Below, in pieces: positions 53,288 through 61,480 of a stretch of 64,000 nt of DNA. The stretch is from Avichristensenella sp031549105. Its GTDB lineage: Bacteria > Bacillota > Clostridia > Christensenellales > Aristaeellaceae. The stretch covers positions 1 through 64,000 of the forward strand of contig JAVBQK010000057.1 of the NCBI GenBank assembly GCA_031549105.1, given 5' to 3'. Position 1 is the first letter of the stretch, and each line of letters starts with the position of its first letter. The notes beneath the pieces were generated by a model, which ran no database searches, was not told the DNA's origin, and saw only the letters and a list, made by a program, of their open reading frames with translations. The translations under genes and the position numbers were made by a program.

Positions 53288-54037
53288 CTACTTTTCAAGC
53301 GCTTCCCGCCGTTGAATGTCAAATTCCTCCAATGTGAGGCCATTTTGCGTGATATATTCGGCCACCTCCCGCCCTACATACCGCACATGCCACGACTCCG
53401 ACTTGACCCCGGTGATGTCGAATTTGCCGTCCGGGTAGCGGATGATGAAGCCAAATTGCGCGCAATTTGCCGCAAGCCACTGGCCCTCGACCGACTCGGC
53501 AAACTTGTTGTCGAACTTTTTCCCAATAAAGTCTTTGTTCACGATATCGAACGAGAGACCCGTCTGGTGCTCCGATGCGCCGCCGGGGAGCACGTAGCCC
53601 GTGTCGCGGCCGTCTGCCTTCACCTTGTTTTCATATAGGACAGACTGCGTATAATGCGAGCGGTAGCCGGAGTGCAGCAGCAGGTTCGCGCCGTCTTCCT
53701 TGGCCGCCGCAAACATCTCTGTCAGCGCGTCGTTTGCGATGGTGCGCGCGGGCATCTCCACATTCTTTGTTTTCTTGACGGTGGGTTCGACCAGCGCGTG
53801 CAGCTCGTCCTTGGGCGGATAGCCCTTGTCCAGTGGGTTTTGCCGGTTGGCGAGGACGAGCAGGTCCAGCGGGTCTTCAAGTATCTCGCGAGGGACCGGG
53901 AAGGTCCAGGCGGATTCTTGTGTGCCCTGGGCAGGCGCTTGCGTCTCAGTGCCAAAGATGAAGTACGTCTCCTCTGCGACGGCAACACCGGCAAGGACGA
54001 TCAGCAGCACGGCCAGCAGCTTCGCGTATTTCTTCAT
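53288..54037 (-). CDS. D-alanyl-D-alanine carboxypeptidase, VanY/M15B type
   Basis: This 249-residue secreted zinc peptidase trims peptidoglycan stem peptides. The signal peptide is KKYAKLLAVLLIVLAGVAVAEE. Motifs are LLLHSGYRSHYTQ (Arg for the carboxylate), GASEHQTGLSFDI (first His and Asp ligands) and SESWHVRYVG (second His). ATG at 54037 is chosen because the signal peptide starts there; its ribosome site (GGTGAG) is modest and overlaps the upstream gene end. Confidence 0.9.
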   Translation of the reverse strand: MKKYAKLLAVLLIVLAGVAVAEETYFIFGTETQAPAQGTQESAWTFPVPREILEDPLDLLVLANRQNPLDKGYPPKDELHALVEPTVKKTKNVEMPARTIANDALTEMFAAAKEDGANLLLHSGYRSHYTQSVLYENKVKADGRDTGYVLPGGASEHQTGLSFDIVNKDFIGKKFDNKFAESVEGQWLAANCAQFGFIIRYPDGKFDITGVKSESWHVRYVGREVAEYITQNGLTLEEFDIQRREALEK

Positions 54038-54042
54038 CTCGC

Positions 54043-54399
54043 TCACCAACAGTTGGGACAGAACGCGTAGATATACCCGTCCAGGTCCCCAAGGCGGTAG
54101 CGCACGGGCGAGGTCATCCCGCCGCACACCGGGCGGCTATGGATGGTGTGACCGTTGCGGGCGATCCACACAGGTGTGTCAGGGTTCGCCGGGTCTGGCG
54201 CGGTATCCGATCCCGCCCATTCGGCGACCTCCGCGCGTTGGGTGATGCGCATCTTGTCCAGCACTGCGTTGGCCAGGGTGTTTGCGTCATCCGACGCGGC
54301 ATCCGTCCCCGGCAGCAGCGCGGAAAACGCCAGCGCACCGGCAAGCAGCAGCGCCATCGCCAGAAGCATCACCAGTCCGCGCCGCCGCATCAACGCCAT
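54043..54399 (-). CDS. Small exported protein with His/Cys metal-site-like motif
   Basis: This protein of about 118 residues (ATG at 54399, or 54390 with better spacing to GGGAGGGG) has an N-terminal TM or signal helix and a C-terminal module VWIARNGHTIHSRPVCGGM, ending YAFCPNCW. This module is common in Firmicutes secreted proteins, where one His and three Cys probably bind a metal. It overlaps no other gene and lies 5 nt upstream of the VanY start, so the two are likely co-expressed. Confidence 0.68.
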   Translation of the reverse strand: MALMRRRGLVMLLAMALLLAGALAFSALLPGTDAASDDANTLANAVLDKMRITQRAEVAEWAGSDTAPDPANPDTPVWIARNGHTIHSRPVCGGMTSPVRYRLGDLDGYIYAFCPNCW

Positions 54400-54408
54400 C
54401 CCCTCCCG

Positions 54409-55974
54409 CTATTCACGTAAATTCAGCGCCATCAGCACCTCGTCGCCCATCATCTCGCCTGTAGGCATAAAACCAAAGCTCCGGTATAGCTTCTCCGCTA
54501 CCCAGTTGTTCTCTTCATAATCAAGCACGGCCTTCTTAAACGCCGGATTGGCGCGGATCATATCCATGATCACCTGCATTGCCTGCTTGCCATACCCCAT
54601 ACCCTGGAACTTGCGGTCGATCATAAAGCGCCAGATGGTGCATTCTGCGGCCTCCTCATCCCAGGCCAGCATCACAAAACCCACCAATGTCTCATCCGCG
54701 TAGATGGCGGACGGCCTGGCGACACTATAGTACAGCCACGCCTGTGCCAGCGACCGCACGTTCGGCGCGACATAGCCGCGCTGTTCCTTCTTGATATCTA
54801 ACGAAATACACGGGCGAAAGTTTTCCTTGGTGATCGGCCGCAGCGTCACCTTCTTCCCGGTGAGCGCCCTGCATTCCATATAATAGCGTTTTTCAGTGGC
54901 CTCGCCCATCGAGAACGCCTTGCGCGGCAGCACACGCCCACCCAGGAGCGACGGGAATAGCGTTTCCTTTTCAATGCGCGCAAGCTGGATGCCGCAGAAC
55001 CCTTCCCGGGCGGACAGCTCCCGCAGCGCTTCTTCGCCGTGAATGTAGTCAACCTTCGCATCCTTTGGCAGCCATTCGTCCAGGAACGGCTGCACCGCAC
55101 GCACGTCGCCGTCCTCCAGCACGATGCTGCGTGATGCTGCCGCGTCCCGCAGCGTCTGCGCGTCCACACCCTCGATCAGGCGGTGGATGGGCTCGAACGT
55201 CAGAGATTCATCGTACAGGTTGACAACCTCCGCCATCGCCCAGCGCGTCGCCTGGCAGGGGTTATCCAGATAGCACTGCCGGGCCGTTGCCAGCGAGTGG
55301 TTGCCATCGCCCACCGCGAACAGAATGGGGTCCTCGCCCTGCAGCGAGGGCAATGCCGCCATCGCTGCAAAGACCGCGTCTGCATCCTTTACGGCCCAGC
55401 CGCGCAGGTGGCCGCCGCCAAGCATCAGCTCAAAATCGTAGAGCAGCTCCAGCTTGTCGCGCTGTGCGTAAATCGGCTCAATCAGCGTGCGGCCCGGATC
55501 GTCCGCCAGCAGCATCACGTGCGGCAACTCCAGCGGCGCACCCCTCCGCACGCGCACACGTGGCGGGATGCGGTCCAGAATCGTCCCCTCGGTGGGGCGA
55601 ATCAGGCTCTTGCTTCCGATAGAGAAGTCATACGCCGTCAGGTCGATCATCACCATCAGGCCCAGACGGCTGCCGGACGCGGTCGTCCGCTCGGTGAGGA
55701 TGAAGCCATTCCGCGCGGGCGCAAACACGCCGTCCGCAAGGTATTTCTCCATCGCCGCGCGGATCGCCGGGGCACGGTCACCCTCCTCGCTGAGGAGGTA
55801 AGCTTCCGGATACACCATCCGCAGCGTGGACGGCGCGTCTCCCACCAGTCGGTCAGCCTCTTGCCAGTATTCGGGCTGCGACGTGAACTGATCACAGGCC
55901 ACCACCGCCCATTTGCTGAGGTCAACCCCCGGCGCGGGCAGCAATACATCGGGCATCCGTACGCAATCAACCAT
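54409..55974 (-). CDS. DUF1015 protein fused to a GNAT acetyltransferase domain
   Basis: This 521-residue protein has two parts. Residues 1 to about 385 match DUF1015: start VLLPAPGVDLSKWAVVACDQ, central VGDGNHSLATARQCYLDNP, and the family ending VLPRKAFSMGEATEKRYYMEC. From about 388 (GKKVTLRPITKENFRPCISL) a complete GNAT domain follows, close to spermidine acetyltransferases, with acetyl-CoA motif RKFQGMGYGKQAMQ and YRSFGFMPTGE. No stop codon separates them. The ATG at 55974 overlaps the parB stop by 8 nt, with AGGAG 8 nt upstream. Confidence 0.85.
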   Translation of the reverse strand: MVDCVRMPDVLLPAPGVDLSKWAVVACDQFTSQPEYWQEADRLVGDAPSTLRMVYPEAYLLSEEGDRAPAIRAAMEKYLADGVFAPARNGFILTERTTASGSRLGLMVMIDLTAYDFSIGSKSLIRPTEGTILDRIPPRVRVRRGAPLELPHVMLLADDPGRTLIEPIYAQRDKLELLYDFELMLGGGHLRGWAVKDADAVFAAMAALPSLQGEDPILFAVGDGNHSLATARQCYLDNPCQATRWAMAEVVNLYDESLTFEPIHRLIEGVDAQTLRDAAASRSIVLEDGDVRAVQPFLDEWLPKDAKVDYIHGEEALRELSAREGFCGIQLARIEKETLFPSLLGGRVLPRKAFSMGEATEKRYYMECRALTGKKVTLRPITKENFRPCISLDIKKEQRGYVAPNVRSLAQAWLYYSVARPSAIYADETLVGFVMLAWDEEAAECTIWRFMIDRKFQGMGYGKQAMQVIMDMIRANPAFKKAVLDYEENNWVAEKLYRSFGFMPTGEMMGDEVLMALNLRE

Positions 55975-56820
55975 CGTTTTGCTCCTCTATCGCGTCATAC
56001 AGCCGCTCCAGCTCCTCGCGGGAGCCGTACTGCAGCGTGATCTTTCCCTTTTCCAGCGTGCCGGTGATCTGCGCGCGCATGCCGAACGTATAGCGCAGCC
56101 GCTCTTCCAGGTGCGTGAACTCCGGTAGTTGCCTGCGCGCGGGTTTCTCCGCCTTGCGCTGGATTGGCCCTTGCTCCGCCTGCGCGGCCGTCTCAATCTG
56201 CCGCACGCTCCAGCCCTCTTCCACCGCCAGCGCGGCCAGCGCCTCACAGCGGCGCGGGTCATCCACGCCCGCCAGCGCGCGCGCGTGCCCGGCGGAGAGC
56301 TTACCATCGCGCACCAGCGCTATGACCTTCTCCGGCAGCGTGAGCAGACGCAGCAGGTTCGCCAGCGCGGGCCGGCTGCGGCCCAGGCGCTCGGCTGCGG
56401 CTTCCTGTGTCAGGCCGCATTCTTCCATGAGTGCCCGGATTGCGACCGCTTCTTCCATGGGGTTGAGGTCCTCGCGCTGCAGGTTTTCAATCAGCGCGGC
56501 TTCCATCTGCGCCACCTGATCCATCTGCCGCACAATCGCGGGAATGACGGCAAGCTCCGCCATGCGCGCGGCGCGCCAGCGGCGCTCCCCGGCGATGATA
56601 CGGTAGCGACCCGCCGCCTCGCACACGAGGATCGGCTGCAGCACGCCCACCTGCCGCATCGAATCCGCCAGCTCCTTGAGCGCCGCCTGATCAAACCGGC
56701 GGCGGGGTTGCCCGGGGTTGGGGTCTATATCGCCGATGGCGATCAGCGCAACGCGCTCGCTATCGGTCTCGGGCAGTTCGGGCATCAGCGCGTCCAGCCC
56801 ACGGCCCAGTCCAGTTCGCT

Positions 56821-56824
<4 letters not shown>
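55967..56824 (-). CDS. parB: Chromosome partitioning protein ParB/Spo0J
   Basis: This 285-residue CTP-dependent DNA clamp would load at parS sites. It begins KRTGLGRGLDALMPE (ParA-stimulating tail), with the CTP/arginine patch AGERRWRAARMAEL near 78-91, ENLQREDLNPMEEA, and the helix-turn-helix LTQEAAAERLGRSRPALANLLRLL near 138-161. The C-terminal dimer part follows. The ATG overlaps the parA stop. I found no full parS sequence in the window. Confidence 0.96.
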
Positions 56825-57594
<770 letters not shown>

Positions 57595-57627
57595 TGTACA
57601 GCTCCTTTGATGTCCCGAAACGACGCT

Positions 57628-57656
57628 ATTATACAGGAAATGTGGCGGCAGGGCAA
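57628..57656 (-). promoter_or_regulatory. Sigma-A promoter of the parA-parB operon
   Basis: TTGCCC (57656-57651), a 17 nt spacer and a perfect TATAAT (57633-57628), 34 nt before parA. Confidence 0.72.
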
Positions 57657-57749
57657 CCGTTGGACGACACTAGCACCTAATTTGTGAAATGCCCGGGGGA
57701 TCAATGCCTGTATGCAGCGCCTTTTGCTGCACAAACTATGTGCAGGTAC

Positions 57750-57778
57750 TTGCATTTATAAGGTACGTGCTGTACTAT
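57750..57778 (+). promoter_or_regulatory. Candidate promoter of the Pel-like operon
   Basis: TTGCAT (57750-57755), a 17 nt spacer and TACTAT (57773-57778) give a leader of about 100 nt before the first gene. Two small hairpins lie upstream (GCAGC/GCTGC, and TGCACA/TGTGCA near 57728-57744). Confidence 0.5.
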
Positions 57779-57886
57779 ATCCTCGTTTCATGTGGGGTGG
57801 GGGATTTTTTACCCTTCCTCCGCAAATACTTACGCATACCCTCGTTTTTTTTAGGTTGCTTTGTACTGTATAGAAGGAGGATTCGT

Positions 57887-58303
57887 ATGGATCTCGGTCT
57901 GCGTATACTCTGCATGGTGGCGGGTACGGTCGTCTTTTCCCTGGTTTTCCGCCTCCTTCTAAAGCGGAGGATGGACGAGGCAACCTCGTTCGTCTGGCTG
58001 CCGCTGGGCATCATCGCACTGATCGTCGGCTTTTTCCCGGAGGCTGTGACCGCCGTATCCAGCTGGATCAACGCGGACTCCCCCGCCACCGTGGTGCTTA
58101 TTCTGGCAATCATCCTATTGATTTTTATTGTCTTTAAGAATACCACGCAGATATCGGAGTACAAGGCCCAGATCCACGAACTCTCCATGAACGTCAGCAT
58201 GCTCAACAGCGAGGTTCGCAGCCTGATCGAATACTGCAAGACACTGCAGGCCGAACATCCGCCGAAGGAAATATCCAAGGGCAAGTTTGAACGTCCACTA
58301 TAA
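57887..58303 (+). CDS. DUF2304-like small membrane protein, first gene of the Pel-like operon
   Basis: This 138-residue protein has three TM helices (about 5-24, 36-52 and 70-86) and a helical tail that looks coiled-coil (ISEYKAQIHELSMNVSMLNS). This fits DUF2304, a family often found with membrane glycosyltransferases. AAGGAGG lies before ATG 57887; the longer frame lacks a site and would include the leader. It is 28 nt from the PelD-like gene, so it is probably co-transcribed with it. Confidence 0.72.
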   Translation: MDLGLRILCMVAGTVVFSLVFRLLLKRRMDEATSFVWLPLGIIALIVGFFPEAVTAVSSWINADSPATVVLILAIILLIFIVFKNTTQISEYKAQIHELSMNVSMLNSEVRSLIEYCKTLQAEHPPKEISKGKFERPL

Positions 58304-58331
58304 ATCTTGATTTAGAATAGGAACGCCAAGC

Positions 58332-60521
58332 ATGAGAATTGCGATCATCGGGGGAGGCGGCGGCTTTGCGGGCGCGCTGGTAGACCACCTTCACCGCGAG
58401 GGAAACGACATCTATTGGGTATCGCCAAAGAAGCCCAATGGCTCTCTTTCCTTTGACATCAAGTATACCCATTTCCCATTCCGCGCCAGTGACCCGGGCG
58501 TCCAGTTTGTGCTGGAGTCCATTTCGGCGGAAGCGCTGATCTACCTTGGCGCGCACGACGACTCCCTCTCCTTTGGCGAGGGCGCGCCGGGCGGCGAGAT
58601 GATGATGCGCGATCTGGCCAGCCTGTTGGCGCTGGCGGAGCGCTTCTCCATCGGGCGGGTGCTGTTCATCTCGTCCCAGGAAGTGTTTGGCAGCGGCGCG
58701 CCGGGCGAGCTGAGCGAAGCCGCACCCACCGCGCCGACCAGCGAAAAAGGCAGATTTCTCGCGGGCGCGGAGCAGATGCTGCTGGCCTTTTCGATGAGCT
58801 CCTCCTACACGGTAATTATCGCGCGCCTCTCCGATGTCTACGGCCCCCAGGTATCCACACCGGGCGAGCCGGACTTCATCCTCTCGATGCTGGAGAGCGT
58901 AGAGCTGGAGCGCCGCATTGCGGTGTCCGACCAGGTGCTCCGCAGGCCCACATACATCAACGATGCGGCGCGCGGCGTAGACCTGCTGCTGCAAAACGAA
59001 ACGCTGCCCAGCGGTATTTACCACATATCCGGCGCAGAAACCACCACTGATGCCCGCGTTGCCAAGTTTCTGGCCGCGCGGCACAGGGATGTGACCGTCG
59101 AACCTGTGTCAAGCGCGGCGCAGCTTAACCTATCCTGCGGCAAGGCTGCACGCCTGTGCGGCTATCGGCCGGAGTTTGACCTGGGCGAAGGGATCAAGCG
59201 TACGGACACGTGGGCCAAGCGCGTGCGTCCATGGCGCTTGCGCCAGCAGACGGAAGACGCGTCGGCCTCCTCCGGCAAAAAGAAGCGGCGCGGTGTCTTC
59301 CGCACGCTGCTGTCCGTCTTTGCTCCTTACCTGGAGAGCATCGCGCTGCTGATCCTTTTCTCGCTCGCCGCCTATCTTCTGCGGGATGACCCGCAGTTTG
59401 GCAATATAGACTTTCTGCTGATCTACACCGTGATGGTGGCGGCCATCTTTGGCAAGCTGCACGCAGCGTTTGCCACGCTGCTGGCCAGCGCCATGCATAT
59501 CTGGCTGAACGCGGAGGGGCAAAGCTTTTTTGCGGTGCTCCTGCGGTACGGCGAGTTCGCCCATGCCGCCGTGATGTTCGCGCTGGGCATGGTGGTCGGC
59601 CATGTGCGCGACCAGCTCAAGCTCGCCTCCGTGAACCATCAGGAGGAAATAGAGCATCAGCAGAATGACTACAACGAGCTGATGGTCATCAACCAGGCCA
59701 ATACCTCCATCAAAAACGCGCTGGAGCAGCGCCTGCTGGGTTACGGCGATAGCTTCGCCAAGATCATCTCGATCATCTCCGACCTGGACATGATGGAGCC
59801 GCAGCGGGTCATCCAGGCGTCGGTGGATGTCGTCCGCAGGATCATGCGTACAGAAGACGTAGCCATCTACCAGATAACGGAAAACAGCGCCTATGCGCGC
59901 CTTGCTGCGGCCTCCACGCAGGCCGCCCGTGTGCTGGGCAAGTCGATTCGCCCAGCCGATTACCCGGAGATGAACGACGCGCTGCTCAAGCAGCAGGTCT
60001 ATGTCAACCGCCAGATGACGCCCGGCTATCCGCTGATGGCCGCGCCCGTCATGGCGGGCAACCGCATTGTCAACATCATCATGCTCTGGGGCATGGAGTT
60101 CGAGCGCCTGTCCCCCTACAGCATGAACCTACTGACGGTGATGTCGCGCCTGATTACCTCCTCCGCCGACAGGGCCTTCCGTTACAACCAGGCGGTGCGC
60201 GCCGAGCGCTATATCCCCGGTACCGATGTCATGAATGAAGCGGCGTTTGAGGAAGCGGTCAATATGCAGCGGCTGGGCCGGGAGAACGGCGTGCAGGAAT
60301 ACACCCTGCTGGAGATTCTCCCCTTGCCCGGCGATACGCGCAGCCTAATGGATCGCACGGCAAAGCCCGCCGACCTGGTGCGTGACTCCGATACGCTGGG
60401 CATACGCGGGGACGGCGCGATCATGGTGCTTTTGACCAATACCTCGCACGAGGACGCGCGCTATGTTGTTGGCCGCTTTGAAAAGGCAGGCATACCGGTA
60501 AGGGTGGTGGAGGAATCTTGA
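58332..60521 (+). CDS. pelD: PelD-like c-di-GMP receptor fused to an SDR domain
   Basis: This 729-residue protein probably links c-di-GMP to polysaccharide synthesis at the membrane. Domains are an extended-SDR epimerase-like N-terminus (1 to about 295, with GGGGGFAG Rossmann loop at 7-14 and FISSQEVFG at 112-120), a basic linker, four TM helices (about 330-425), a coiled-coil (about 430-470), a GAF-like domain (about 475-620) and a GGDEF-like end (about 625-729). The GGDEF signature is degenerate (GDGAI at 693-697), while RDSD at 684-687 keeps the RxxD inhibitory site at the correct five-residue distance. In the SDR part, the YxxxK pair is replaced by Lys139 and Leu143. TAGGAA lies 9 nt before the ATG. 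The PelD name rests on architecture and neighbours. Confidence 0.8.
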   Translation: MRIAIIGGGGGFAGALVDHLHREGNDIYWVSPKKPNGSLSFDIKYTHFPFRASDPGVQFVLESISAEALIYLGAHDDSLSFGEGAPGGEMMMRDLASLLALAERFSIGRVLFISSQEVFGSGAPGELSEAAPTAPTSEKGRFLAGAEQMLLAFSMSSSYTVIIARLSDVYGPQVSTPGEPDFILSMLESVELERRIAVSDQVLRRPTYINDAARGVDLLLQNETLPSGIYHISGAETTTDARVAKFLAARHRDVTVEPVSSAAQLNLSCGKAARLCGYRPEFDLGEGIKRTDTWAKRVRPWRLRQQTEDASASSGKKKRRGVFRTLLSVFAPYLESIALLILFSLAAYLLRDDPQFGNIDFLLIYTVMVAAIFGKLHAAFATLLASAMHIWLNAEGQSFFAVLLRYGEFAHAAVMFALGMVVGHVRDQLKLASVNHQEEIEHQQNDYNELMVINQANTSIKNALEQRLLGYGDSFAKIISIISDLDMMEPQRVIQASVDVVRRIMRTEDVAIYQITENSAYARLAAASTQAARVLGKSIRPADYPEMNDALLKQQVYVNRQMTPGYPLMAAPVMAGNRIVNIIMLWGMEFERLSPYSMNLLTVMSRLITSSADRAFRYNQAVRAERYIPGTDVMNEAAFEEAVNMQRLGRENGVQEYTLLEILPLPGDTRSLMDRTAKPADLVRDSDTLGIRGDGAIMVLLTNTSHEDARYVVGRFEKAGIPVRVVEES

Positions 60522-61453
60522 GCACTTCCCCCTCCTCCACATGGATCGTGCTGCTGCTGCTGGTGGTCAACGCGCTGGTGGCGCTTGCTTATCTGCTATG
60601 GCGATTGCTCGCGGGCGACGGCGTTCGCGCGTGGATGAACACCGCCATCATGCTGATCTGCCCGGTCGTAGGTCCGATATTCTTCGTCGGCTCGCTGCTG
60701 GTGTACAGGGTCTTCCTGGAGAAGAAGCAGATAGACCTGGCACAGGTCAGCTTTTCGCACGAAAAAAAGCGCTTTGTCTTCGCGCCGGACGAGGATGAGC
60801 GCGAGCTGGTGCCCATCGAGGAGTCGCTGCTGGTGGCCACGCATGCCGACCGCCGCAAGGCGTTCCTCAAATCCATCCGTCTCAATGTGGACAAAAACGT
60901 AACGCTCTACTCGCTGGCGCTGGAGAATGACGACCCCGAAACGAGCCACTACTCCGCGTCCATCGTCATGGAGTCGGCCGCCAACTTTCAGGCGGCACTG
61001 CAGACGTTCGCCGCCGATTTCGACAAACGGCCGGACGATGTGGAGCTGACGCTGGACTACGCCGAGGCCGTACGGGCGTATCTGCTCAGCAGCATTCCCA
61101 CGGGCATCGAGCTGATCCGCTATCAGCGGCTCTATGCTTTCCTGCTGGGCGAGCTGCGCCGGAAGCACCCCGAGGAGCTGAACGCCGAAAACTACGCCTT
61201 CGCCGTCTCGCTGCTGCTGCGCATGCAGGAGTTCCCGCAGGCGGAGGATTGGGCCAAGGCCGCCGTCGCGCAGTTCCCCGATGAGGAGGCGTCACACCTG
61301 AGCCTGATCAAGGTGTACTACCAAATGGGCCACACGGATGCGTTCATGCACGCGATGGATGCGCTGAGCGCATCGTATATCGAGCTTTCGCGCAGCGGGG
61401 CTGCGCTGCTTCGCTTCTTTGCGGGAGAAAACACTACGGACGGGCAGAACTAA
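60518..61453 (+). CDS. pelE: PelE-like membrane TPR protein
   Basis: This 311-residue protein has two N-terminal TM helices (about 9-32 and 42-65), then a helical region whose repeats (for example ESAANFQAALQTFAADFDKRPDDVELTLDYAEAV in pieces, and LLLRMQEFPQAEDWAKAAVA) look like TPRs. This matches PelE, the partner of PelD in Pel machines. The start is TTG at 60518, overlapping the pelD stop (TTGA), with GGAGG 4 nt upstream, so the two are translationally coupled. Confidence 0.7.
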   Translation: MSTSPSSTWIVLLLLVVNALVALAYLLWRLLAGDGVRAWMNTAIMLICPVVGPIFFVGSLLVYRVFLEKKQIDLAQVSFSHEKKRFVFAPDEDERELVPIEESLLVATHADRRKAFLKSIRLNVDKNVTLYSLALENDDPETSHYSASIVMESAANFQAALQTFAADFDKRPDDVELTLDYAEAVRAYLLSSIPTGIELIRYQRLYAFLLGELRRKHPEELNAENYAFAVSLLLRMQEFPQAEDWAKAAVAQFPDEEASHLSLIKVYYQMGHTDAFMHAMDALSASYIELSRSGAALLRFFAGENTTDGQN

Positions 61454-61480
61454 AGACCCGCCGTCTGGAGAAAACGAGAC

